From AG41 sp036522815 (GTDB lineage Bacteria > Gemmatimonadota > Gemmatimonadetes > Gemmatimonadales > GWC2-71-9), in contig DATDFC010000110.1 in assembly GCA_036522815.1 (NCBI GenBank), positions 1 to 18,019 on the forward strand: a DNA stretch of 18,019 bases, in the 5' to 3' direction. Positions 1-5,827 of this stretch are shown piece after piece; position 1 is the first letter of the stretch, and each line of letters opens with the position of its first letter. A model generated the notes under the pieces. That model did no database searches and was not told the origin of the DNA. It saw only the letters and a list, made by a program, of their open reading frames with translations. Both the position numbers and the translations under genes were made by a program.

Positions 1-257
1 GCCCCGACCTGGTCCTGCATCAGCGAGATGAGCGGCGACACCACGAGCGTCAACCCGGCGGTCATGAGAGCGGGGAGCTGGAAGCAGAGCGACTTCCCCG
101 CCCCGGTGGGCAGCACGGCGAGCACGCTCCGCCCCGCCAGCAGCGGGCCGAGCACTCTGAGCTGATGCACGCGGAACGCCGGATGGCCGAACCGGTCCCG
201 CAACAGCACCCGGGCCGTGGCCAGCCCGCCCCGAAACGGAGAAGCCCCCGGAGGCAT
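1..257 (-). CDS. recQ: RecQ-family ATP-dependent DNA helicase, N-terminal part (runs off the window)
   Basis: The visible 85 codons are the start of a superfamily 2 helicase that unwinds DNA 3'-5' in recombination and repair. The sequence shows an aromatic-rich RecQ motif 0 (FGHPAFRVHQ, with the FR..Q adenine-recognition pattern) near residues 23-32. A Walker A motif (VLPTGAGKSLCFQLP) follows about 15 residues later, and then motif Ia (VVSPLISLMQDQV), which is characteristic of RecQ. The start is the ATG at 255-257. The helicase core, RQC and HRDC regions lie beyond the left edge, so whether the gene is intact cannot be judged. It lies downstream of groES-like and zinc-ribbon genes on the same strand, separated from them by a hairpin at 274-300. 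Confidence 0.93.
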   Translation of the reverse strand, partial: MPPGASPFRGGLATARVLLRDRFGHPAFRVHQLRVLGPLLAGRSVLAVLPTGAGKSLCFQLPALMTAGLTLVVSPLISLMQDQVG

Positions 258-273
258 GGGCTGCCAACTAAAG

Positions 274-300
274 CGGGCCCCGAGCGATGTGCGGGGCCCG
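274..300 (-). terminator. Hairpin after the groES/zinc-ribbon operon, possible weak terminator
   Basis: A perfect 9-bp GC-rich inverted repeat (CGGGCCCCG at 274-282, CGGGGCCCG at 292-300) has a 9-base loop. It sits between the stop of the zinc-ribbon gene (345) and the start of recQ (257). Read on the minus strand, the stem is followed by CTTTAGTTGG, which is only a short, interrupted T stretch. It could be a weak intrinsic terminator that lets some transcription reach recQ, or simply an mRNA-stabilising stem. Confidence 0.5.
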
Positions 301-344
301 ACGCATGCGAGCAGGGGCGAAAAACTACGCGACGGACGAGGGCG

Positions 345-662
345 TCAGGCCTTGTCGCTCCAATCCACGCCGTAGCTCCGGCCGCACTCCTGGCAGGTCA
401 CTTCCCCGGGACGTCCCGGCACGTGCTGGCGCTTGTGGCAGCCCGGGCAGACGAGATGGGGCTCGTGCACCACGCTCCACGCCTTGGGGCGGTCATTGCG
501 GATTTCCAGGGTGTCCTTCGGCACGCGGATCTCGACGCGGTTCACGTCGAGCACCACCCAGGGCTGGCCGGGCTCCTCCACCACCCGGTACCAGGCCCCG
601 CGCCGCAGGCCTTCTTTTTCCGCACGATCTCCTCGGCTGCGAGCCCACCCCTTCTCGCCCAT
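345..662 (-). CDS. Zinc-ribbon hypothetical protein, 105 aa
   Basis: I do not recognise a named family. The C-terminal third carries two CxxC knuckles (C72-P-G-C75 and C90-Q-E-C93) separated by 14 residues, the spacing of a zinc ribbon. The preceding ~60 residues (WYRVVEEPGQPWVVLDV, then an EIRVPKDTLEI stretch) look like a small beta-rich domain. No signal peptide or membrane segment is present, so it is probably cytoplasmic. The ATG at 660-662 was chosen because it lies 5 bases after the stop of the groES-like gene and has GGAG a short distance upstream; an in-frame GTG slightly upstream overlaps groES and is less likely. Co-transcription with groES suggests a link to protein folding or stress, which is inference. 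Confidence 0.75.
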   Translation of the reverse strand: MGEKGWARSRGDRAEKEGLRRGAWYRVVEEPGQPWVVLDVNRVEIRVPKDTLEIRNDRPKAWSVVHEPHLVCPGCHKRQHVPGRPGEVTCQECGRSYGVDWSDKA

Positions 663-667
663 GCGCG

Positions 668-1048
668 TCACTCCGCTTCCTCGGTTGTCCGGTCCCGCAC
701 CAGCACGAGGATTGCCGCCTGCGGGACGACCAGATACTTGGAGCCTTCGAACGTGATTTCCACCGCTGCTTTGCGGAAGAACAGGGCGTAGTCGCCCACG
801 CCGGCCTGCATCGGCAGGTACTTGACGTCGGGTCCGTGAATCTTCCACGGCTCGTCGTCCATGCTGGCTGGCTCGGTCATGGGCGTGCCGGGCCCCGTGG
901 CGATGATGCGGCCTCCCTGGACCTGGCGGGCCTCGACCGCCGTGGGCGGCAGGTACAGCCCGACGTTGGTGCGCTCCTCCCCCTCTTCGGGGGCGATCAG
1001 CACGCGGTCCCCGACGACGATCAACCGCTTCGGCGCCTTGTCCGGCAT
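668..1048 (-). CDS. GroES-like co-chaperonin (Cpn10 family), 126 aa, long variant
   Basis: Cpn10 forms the lid of the GroEL chamber. The N-terminal part matches the family: KRLIVVGDRVLIAPEE at residues 7-22, a mobile-loop-like stretch with EERTNVGLYLPPTA, and then GGRIIATGPG. The C-terminal part (GVGDYALFFRKAAVEITFEG, then KYLVVPQAAILVLV) supplies the remaining strands of the GroES barrel. At 126 residues it is about 30 longer than ordinary GroES (~95). The extra sequence is an acidic insert around residues 56-75, where the roof loop would be. No groEL gene is adjacent, so this is probably a second or specialised GroES. The downstream zinc-ribbon gene is 5 bases away. No CIRCE (HrcA) inverted repeat is seen upstream. 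Confidence 0.85.
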   Translation of the reverse strand: MPDKAPKRLIVVGDRVLIAPEEGEERTNVGLYLPPTAVEARQVQGGRIIATGPGTPMTEPASMDDEPWKIHGPDVKYLPMQAGVGDYALFFRKAAVEITFEGSKYLVVPQAAILVLVRDRTTEEAE

Positions 1049-1055
1049 GGGGCTC

Positions 1056-1064
1056 AGTATACCA
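1056..1064 (-). promoter_or_regulatory. Extended -10 promoter (TGGTATACT) directly before the groES-like gene
   Basis: On the minus strand, TGG-TATACT matches an extended -10 element (TGn followed by a 5/6 match to TATAAT). No good -35 box lies 16-18 bases upstream. Only 7 bases (GAGCCCC) separate the hexamer from the ATG, so the expected transcription start falls on or next to the start codon. There is no clear Shine-Dalgarno sequence in those bases. Confidence 0.5.
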
Positions 1065-1122
1065 CTTCCCAGGCTGTACCGGGGACCCCGACCGGGGCGC
1101 GCTCGGGTTCACGTGCCGGAAA

Positions 1123-1138
1123 CGTGATGTGGATCACG
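1123..1138. promoter_or_regulatory. Candidate CRP/FNR-family operator (GTGA-N6-TCAC)
   Basis: CGTGAT-GTGG-ATCACG is a perfect 6-bp-arm palindrome containing the GTGA-N6-TCAC core of CRP/FNR-family sites. It ends 8 bases before the -35 box of the plus-strand promoter at 1147-1174. Its centre lies about 50 bases upstream of the predicted start, and about 80 bases from the start of groES on the other strand. It could regulate the membrane/vWA pair, groES, or both. This is a motif match only. Confidence 0.45.
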
Positions 1139-1146
1139 CGCACCGC

Positions 1147-1174
1147 TTGACAGGACAGGGCGCCGCGCTATTAA
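1147..1174 (+). promoter_or_regulatory. Sigma-70-type promoter for the membrane protein/vWA pair
   Basis: A perfect -35 box (TTGACA, 1147-1152), a 16-base spacer and TATTAA (1169-1174, 4/6 match to TATAAT) are present. Transcription would start near 1181, leaving a leader of about 100 bases before the ATG at 1281. It is the clearest promoter in the window. Confidence 0.65.
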
Positions 1175-1199
1175 TGCGCGCCTGTATTGCACCTCCCGC

Positions 1200-1216
1200 G
1201 GCGTCGCCGCGACGCC
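1200..1216 (+). other. Hairpin in the 5' leader of the membrane-protein gene
   Basis: GGCGTCG (1200-1206) and CGACGCC (1210-1216) form a perfect 7-bp stem with a CCG loop, about 20 bases after the predicted transcription start. A further GGCGGCGTCGCC copy follows at about 1222-1233, which would allow an alternative pairing. It could be a leader structure affecting stability or translation. It resembles no riboswitch family I know. Confidence 0.35.
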
Positions 1217-1280
1217 ATCCTGGCGGCGTCGCCCGGCGGCGGCCGCACTTCCGATTCCGCATCCCAGCGAGGGCACAGCC

Positions 1281-2501
1281 ATGCAAGGCCCACTAGGCAC
1301 CGCCCAGACCGAGCAATGGAGCTGGATTCTCCAGACCGTCTGGGGGTGGGTCTGGGGCGGTCTCTCCTGGATTATCGTCTGGCAGGCATTCCTGTTCCGG
1401 TTCGTGGTCAGCGGCAGCTCGTTTTGGGAGGCGTTCTTCAAGTTCATCTTCCTGTTCTTCCCGACGACCGTGCTGGTGGCGGGCGTGTGGGGCACGATGG
1501 TGTCGCTCTATACGATCCCGTTCCGCTCTGGACGCGGCCGCTTCCTCGCGTCGCTGCTGATGTCGTGGTGGGATGTGGCGCGCATGGCGTGGTTCTATTG
1601 GTTCGGCCTGGTGCGATTCATCGTCGTGTTCATCGGTTCGATATGGGGCCTGCTGCGGCTCGCTGTCAGCCTGTTCTGGCGAACCCTCAAGAACCTGGTC
1701 ACGTCGCCGTTCGCGCTGCTCGATTCGACCTCGCGCCAGCCCGGCGTGCCGTGGATCGCGTTCGTGTTGCTCGTGTTCTGGTCCGCCATCGAGGCCACGA
1801 TCTTCACGTTCACGCTGCGTCCCACCATGGCCGAGCTGCTGGCGGACCTGACCGGATACGCGGTGAACCCCCTGGCGCTGGTCCTGCTGCTATGGTTCTT
1901 CCTGTTCATCATCATCGGCGGCAGCTTCGCGTGCATCCAGGTGCTGAACGAAGCGATCAGGACCCGGGCCGTGGGGCAGATCGTGTCGATGGTCCTGGTT
2001 GAAATCACCGTCGCCTTGTTCGAGGTGCTGTTCCTGTACCGGGAGCTGATCGATGCGATCACCCCGTGGCTCGCCCAGCAGGGATTTCAGCTCGGCATCG
2101 TGGGGACACTGGGGTTGGCCTTCCTCGGGTGGACGGGCGTGCGCGGCATGACGTGGTTCCTGTTCGGGCGCTTTGGCACGCCGGCGCTGATCTCGATCCT
2201 CGGACGACAGGCCATGGAAGGGGTGGGTGCGGCGCGTGCGGCCGTGGCGGCGGATGCGGAGTTCTGGCGCGGGCCGATCAACGCCCTCAAGGCCGAGCAC
2301 GAATGGTTCAAGAAGGAGGCCCAGCACCTGGTCGAGCTGCTCACCCTGCCGGTGCTGCAGCTGCTCGCCGCCGGGTTCAACTTCGGCGCGGTCGTGATCC
2401 TGGGTAAGCCGCATTTCACGCTGCCGTTCCGGTCGCTCGAGCAGGTGCTCACGAGCACCCCGTTCGTGGGCGGCAAGACGGCCGAGGGAGGTGCGATATG
2501 A
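1281..2501 (+). CDS. Polytopic membrane protein of unknown function, 406 aa
   Basis: I do not recognise a family. Seven or so hydrophobic, Trp/Phe-rich helices are visible at about residues 16-42, 50-80, 103-131, 158-178, 196-220, 232-255 and 268-287. Basic loops occur at FRSGRGR (81-87) and WRTLKN. The last ~100 residues (300-406) are mostly soluble and helical, with a KAEHEWFKKEAQHLVELL stretch. There is no signal peptide, catalytic motif or Cys pair to suggest an activity. The ATG at 1281 follows GCGAGGG at suitable spacing. The stop overlaps the start of the vWA lipoprotein gene in ATGA, so the two are translationally coupled and probably act together in the envelope. A good promoter and a CRP-like site lie upstream. 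Confidence 0.85.
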   Translation: MQGPLGTAQTEQWSWILQTVWGWVWGGLSWIIVWQAFLFRFVVSGSSFWEAFFKFIFLFFPTTVLVAGVWGTMVSLYTIPFRSGRGRFLASLLMSWWDVARMAWFYWFGLVRFIVVFIGSIWGLLRLAVSLFWRTLKNLVTSPFALLDSTSRQPGVPWIAFVLLVFWSAIEATIFTFTLRPTMAELLADLTGYAVNPLALVLLLWFFLFIIIGGSFACIQVLNEAIRTRAVGQIVSMVLVEITVALFEVLFLYRELIDAITPWLAQQGFQLGIVGTLGLAFLGWTGVRGMTWFLFGRFGTPALISILGRQAMEGVGAARAAVAADAEFWRGPINALKAEHEWFKKEAQHLVELLTLPVLQLLAAGFNFGAVVILGKPHFTLPFRSLEQVLTSTPFVGGKTAEGGAI

Positions 2502-3253
2502 GGCGCCGGGTCGGGGTCTTGGTGGGTGCCCTGAGTCTGCTGGCGTGCGCGCCGTCGGAGCACGCGGGGCCGCCGCGCTCGACGCTGGTGATCGGCCTCG
2601 ACATCAGCGGCTCGTTCCGTCGCAACCCGGCCTTCGCGGGAGCGATTGAGTTCGCGTCGATTTACATCTACGGTCACCTGAACGGGGTCGGTGGACTGGG
2701 GCAGAACACGGCGATCTTCGTCGGCGAGCTCGGGGGTGAGCGGCCCGGCCAGGCCAAGGTGTTCCACCCAATCCAGGATCTCACGGGCCTGTCGCCTGAG
2801 CAGATCGCCGCCAACCTGCGGGCCTGGTTCCCGCAGGAAGACCCGATCACCGACTTCAATGCCTTCTTTCAGCGCGCCGCTACACACGTCCGGCGCAACA
2901 ATCTGGCCCTCGCGCCGTTGAACGTCGTGCTGTTCTCGGACGGCGAGCCGGATTTCCCGAGCGCCGCCCGTATGACGCCCGAGCAGAAGTACACCCGCAT
3001 CGACCTGACCCCGCTGGAATACCTGGCGCGCAACGTGACCGTGCGCTTGCTCTACGCCTCCCCACCCATCGCCCAGCTGTGGGAGAAGCGCGTGCCGCGC
3101 AAGCGCGTGCGACTGTGGACCCAGGACGCGGACGTGATGCGCGGCTGGCGCCGCCACGTGCTGGACGGAGTGTCGATGGAGAGGCAGGACTCCCTCTGGT
3201 CCTGGGTGCGGAACGTGGTGGACGTGCGCGTGGCGCGGGAGAAGGTGCTCTAA
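2498..3253 (+). CDS. vWA-domain lipoprotein, 251 aa
   Basis: The N-terminus is a lipoprotein signal: RRR, a hydrophobic run, and then the lipobox LLAC with the lipidated Cys at residue 17. The mature protein begins with a von Willebrand A fold, TLVIGLDISGSF. D35-x-S37-x-S39 is the DxSxS part of a MIDAS metal site, T118 (DPITDF) and D148 (VLFSDGEPD) supply the other ligands, so metal binding looks intact. VWA domains bind protein partners; none is identifiable except the membrane protein encoded just upstream, with which this gene overlaps by 4 bases. The C-terminal ~100 residues (from about 155) are basic and Trp-containing, with no recognised domain. It is probably a membrane-anchored periplasmic partner of the upstream protein. 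The gene ends immediately before the repeat hairpin at 3254-3341. Confidence 0.85.
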   Translation: MRRRVGVLVGALSLLACAPSEHAGPPRSTLVIGLDISGSFRRNPAFAGAIEFASIYIYGHLNGVGGLGQNTAIFVGELGGERPGQAKVFHPIQDLTGLSPEQIAANLRAWFPQEDPITDFNAFFQRAATHVRRNNLALAPLNVVLFSDGEPDFPSAARMTPEQKYTRIDLTPLEYLARNVTVRLLYASPPIAQLWEKRVPRKRVRLWTQDADVMRGWRRHVLDGVSMERQDSLWSWVRNVVDVRVAREKVL

Positions 3254-3341
3254 AGGAGGTTGTGGAGGTTGTGAAGGTTGTGGAGGTTCTGGAGGCGGTA
3301 ACCTCCACAACCTCCAGAACCTCCAGATCCTCCACAACCTT
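3254..3341. repeat. 9-base tandem repeat arranged as a large hairpin between convergent genes
   Basis: Units of GGAGGTTGT (variants GAAGGTTGT and GGAGGTTCT) run from the stop at 3253 to about 3295. Their complements (CCTCCACAA, CCTCCAGAA, CCTCCAGAT) run from 3302 to 3341. Arms 3274-3295 and 3320-3341 pair over 22 bp with one mismatch. A second register (about 3276-3295 with 3302-3321) pairs over 20 bp with two mismatches and a 6-base loop. It lies exactly between the stops of two convergent genes, so a two-way terminator is the simplest role. The AG/TC-rich composition differs from the GC-rich surroundings. Confidence 0.8.
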
Positions 3342-3344
3342 GCG

Positions 3345-3782
3345 TCAAGCGCAGTACTCGTCGAACGCCGCCGTCAGATCCGCCGCGATGTCGTGCGCCG
3401 GCCGTCCCTCGATGTTCTTCCGCTCGAGCATGAAGACCAGCTTGCCATCCTTGAACAGCGCCATCTGTGGGGACGACGGGGGATACCCGGTGAAGTAGCT
3501 CCGCGCCCGCGCGGTGGCGTCCGCGTCCTGGCCGGCGAACACGGTCAACAGCCGCTCCGGGCGATGCGCGTGTTGGATGGCGAGGGTAGCGGCGGGGCGG
3601 GCATTCCGGGCGGCGCAGCCACACACCGAGTTCACGACGACGAGCGTGGTATCGTGCGCGGTCGCCAGGGCCGTGTCGACCTCGGCGGGCGTGCGCAGCT
3701 CCTGGAAGCCGATCCGCGTCAGCTCCTCGCGCATCGGCTGCACGAGACGGGGGTCGTAGAGGGGGACGTTCAAGCTTGCCAT
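3345..3782 (-). CDS. BrxA/BrxB family bacilliredoxin, 145 aa
   Basis: This is a thioredoxin-fold protein of the YphP/YqiW (DUF1094) family, whose members remove low-molecular-weight thiols from oxidised proteins. The active-site CGC motif is present (C54-G-C56 in VVNSVCGCAARNARP), along with the family's downstream pattern FTGYPPSSPQMALFKDGKL and a C-terminal helix. Length equals the usual ~145 residues. The ATG at 3780-3782 gives the family N-terminus and has GAGGAG just upstream, 3 bases from the ATG, which is close; longer in-frame starts would reach into the divergent response-regulator gene. In Firmicutes the partner thiol is bacillithiol; which thiol this organism uses cannot be told here. 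It is divergent from the two-component genes. Confidence 0.9.
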   Translation of the reverse strand: MASLNVPLYDPRLVQPMREELTRIGFQELRTPAEVDTALATAHDTTLVVVNSVCGCAARNARPAATLAIQHAHRPERLLTVFAGQDADATARARSYFTGYPPSSPQMALFKDGKLVFMLERKNIEGRPAHDIAADLTAAFDEYCA

Positions 3783-3815
3783 GGGCTCCTCGAATCGCAA
3801 AGTGACTTCCCGTGA

Positions 3816-3823
3816 ATCATAAT
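3816..3823. promoter_or_regulatory. Overlapping divergent -10-like elements between the bacilliredoxin and response regulator genes
   Basis: The minus strand has TATGAT (3821-3816, 5/6) directed to the bacilliredoxin gene. The plus strand has CATAAT (3818-3823, 5/6) directed to the response regulator gene. The two overlap in the only AT-rich spot of this 91-base intergenic space. No convincing -35 boxes accompany them. The arrangement could make the two transcripts compete. Confidence 0.3.
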
Positions 3824-3873
3824 TGGGTGAGGCGGGGACCGCCTCCCCCGCGCCGCGATGAGGAGCGTCGCCC

Positions 3874-4542
3874 ATGCGAGTGCTGATCGTCGAGGATGAT
3901 CCCGAGCTCGCCGCGCTGTTGCGCGACGGGCTGCGCGCGCAGCGTATCGACCCGACGGTCGCCGCCACGTTCGCCGCGGGTCGGGAGCAGGCGGCGCTCA
4001 CGAGCTTCGACGTCATCATTCTCGACGTCCGCCTTCCCGACGGCACCGGGTTCGCGTTGTGCGGCGAGCTGCGGCGCCGGGGCGTGACCACGCCGGTGCT
4101 GATGCTGACGGCGCTCGATGCCGTGGACGACCGGGTGCGTGGTCTCGAGGTCGGCGCGGACGACTACCTCACGAAGCCGTTCGCTTTCCGCGAGCTGGTG
4201 GCCCGGGTGAAAGCGCTGGCCCGGCGCCGGCCCGTGCTCACGCCGGCGGTGCACCGCGTCGCGGATTTGGAGGTCGACATCGCCGCCCGCCAGGTACGTC
4301 GGGGCGGCCGCCCCGTGACGCTCTCCGCCAAAGAGTTCGCCCTCCTGGAGCTGTTGGTCACCCACGCGGGACAGGTGCTCGACCGTGCCACGATCACGGC
4401 GCACGTGTGGGACGATAATCACGATCCGTTCACGAACGTGCTCGAAGTGCTGGTACGGCGGCTGCGCCGCAAGATCGACGACGGGTTCGAGCCGAAGCTG
4501 ATCACGACGCTGCGCGGCGCGGGCTACCGCTTCGGGTCGTGA
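3874..4542 (+). CDS. OmpR/PhoB-type response regulator, 222 aa
   Basis: This is a DNA-binding regulator activated by phosphorylation. The receiver domain (1-115) has the acidic pair D8-D9, phospho-acceptor D51 (VIILDVRLPDG), T79 (MLTA) and K101 (DDYLTKPF), so it is complete. A winged-helix Trans_reg_C domain (about 128-222) has the usual LSAKEFALLELL, the NVLEVLVRRLRRKID recognition helix and the RGAGYRF wing. The ATG at 3874 has AGGAG at 3861-3865, 8 bases upstream. The sensor kinase follows after 7 bases. The downstream convergent RND efflux operon is the natural candidate target, as in CusRS or BaeSR systems, but that is inference from position. Confidence 0.95.
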   Translation: MRVLIVEDDPELAALLRDGLRAQRIDPTVAATFAAGREQAALTSFDVIILDVRLPDGTGFALCGELRRRGVTTPVLMLTALDAVDDRVRGLEVGADDYLTKPFAFRELVARVKALARRRPVLTPAVHRVADLEVDIAARQVRRGGRPVTLSAKEFALLELLVTHAGQVLDRATITAHVWDDNHDPFTNVLEVLVRRLRRKIDDGFEPKLITTLRGAGYRFGS

Positions 4543-4549
4543 GCGCACG

Positions 4550-5827
4550 GTGATGGAGCAGCTCGCACGGCTGCGGCTGCAGCTCACGGCCTGGTACGCC
4601 GGCGTGTTGGGACTCGTGCTCCTGGTGCTGGGGGTGGGGCTGTTCCTCACGGTCCGGCGCCAGATGGCTCGACATCTGGACGTCTCGCTGCGCGCCGCCG
4701 CGGCCGCGCTCGAGCAGGCGGCGCGCATTCGCGAGACCGAGCGAGCCGCGGCCCACGGCGCCGTGGTCGACGCCGTGGACGAGCTGCACATTCCCGACCG
4801 CTCGCTCTACCTGCTCGATGAGGACTTGCATCCGATCAAGCCGGCCGTCCTGCCCGACTGGACCCGGGAGGCCATCCGCCAGGCGGCGCGGGGCGAGCAC
4901 CCCTACCGCAATCTCGACGCACCGGACGGCCGCGAGCTGCGGGTGTACGCGGAGCGCTTCACGGGGACCACCGGCACGTCGTATGTGGCCGCCGTGGTGG
5001 CGGACCGGATGGAGCTCGAAGACGAGTACACGTCGCTGATCGAGGCGTTCGCCGCCGCGGCGCTGGCGGCGCTGGTCCTGGTCGCGGGGGGCGGCTCCAT
5101 CCTGGTGCGCAAGTCCGCGGCGCCGGTCGAGCGCTCGATGGAGCAGATGCGTCGTTTCATGGCCGACGCGGCCCATGAGCTGCGGACTCCGATCACGCTG
5201 CTCCGCACGCGAGCGGAGGTCGCAGGGAGTCAGGAGCGCGAGCCCGCGCGCGACGCGGCCACGCTGCAGGCGATCGAGCGCGAGGCGGCGCGCCTGGGTG
5301 AGATCGCGGGGGGCCTGCTCACCCTCGCTCGGGCCGACGCCGGCGAATGGCCGGTGGTACGCGAGACGCTGTACCTGGACGACGCGATCGCCGGAGCGGT
5401 CGATGCGACACGCGCCTACGCCGAGCAGCGACGCGTGTTCGTGGAAGTCGGCAGCTTCGAGGAGGCGAAGATCGTGGGCGACCCCGCGCTCGTGCGGCGG
5501 CTGCTCCTCATCGTGCTCGACAACGCTCTCAAGTTCACCCCCGCGGGGGGCCGGGTGCGGCTGGACGTGTCGGCCCAAAACGGCCGGGCCGCAGTGGTCG
5601 TCAGCGACACCGGCATCGGCATACCGCCCCAGCACCTCCCTCACGTGTTCGAGCGGTTCTACCGCGGCGACCAGGTGCGCCAGGACGTCGCGGGGGGAGG
5701 CGCCGGCCTGGGGCTCGCCATCGCGCAATGGATCGCGTCGGTGCACGGCGCGCGCATCGACGTCGCATCGCAGCCGGGCGCCGGTACGCGCGTCTCGATC
5801 AGCTTCCCGCTGGCCGCGGGAGCGTGA
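4550..5827 (+). CDS. Sensor histidine kinase, partner of the adjacent response regulator, 425 aa
   Basis: This is a membrane sensor that autophosphorylates and passes phosphate to the regulator. TM1 is at about 15-36 and TM2 at about 164-186, flanking a ~125-residue periplasmic sensor region with no recognised fold and no His/Met-rich metal site. The HisKA H-box is FMADAAHELRTPIT (H209). The HATPase has the N-box LDNALKFT (N325), G1 SDTGIGIPP (D353) and G2 GGGAGLGLA (382-389); all catalytic motifs are intact. Only ~20 residues separate TM2 from the H-box, so a normal HAMP domain is missing. The start is GTG at 4550 or the adjacent ATG at 4553. The 3' end overlaps the convergent RND pump gene by 29 bases. 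Confidence 0.94.
   Translation: MMEQLARLRLQLTAWYAGVLGLVLLVLGVGLFLTVRRQMARHLDVSLRAAAAALEQAARIRETERAAAHGAVVDAVDELHIPDRSLYLLDEDLHPIKPAVLPDWTREAIRQAARGEHPYRNLDAPDGRELRVYAERFTGTTGTSYVAAVVADRMELEDEYTSLIEAFAAAALAALVLVAGGGSILVRKSAAPVERSMEQMRRFMADAAHELRTPITLLRTRAEVAGSQEREPARDAATLQAIEREAARLGEIAGGLLTLARADAGEWPVVRETLYLDDAIAGAVDATRAYAEQRRVFVEVGSFEEAKIVGDPALVRRLLLIVLDNALKFTPAGGRVRLDVSAQNGRAAVVVSDTGIGIPPQHLPHVFERFYRGDQVRQDVAGGGAGLGLAIAQWIASVHGARIDVASQPGAGTRVSISFPLAAGA

Noticed and set aside
1049..1122. HrcA/CIRCE element before the groES-like gene
   Set aside because: No TTAGCACTC-N9-GAGTGCTAA-like repeat is present; only short GGGG/CCCC runs were found.
287..1150. Long plus-strand open frame opposite the groES-like and zinc-ribbon genes
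   Set aside because: The translation is Arg/Pro/Gly-rich low-complexity sequence typical of antisense frames in GC-rich DNA; the minus-strand proteins match real families.
1174..1296. A 40-codon reading frame upstream of and overlapping the membrane-protein gene, as a possible leader peptide
   Set aside because: Its ATG overlaps the -10 box, upstream of the predicted transcript start, so it would not be on the mRNA, and it has no ribosome site.
3783..4091. Upstream extension of the bacilliredoxin gene
   Set aside because: It would run into the divergent response regulator, and the added residues are not part of the family, whose usual length is met from 3782.
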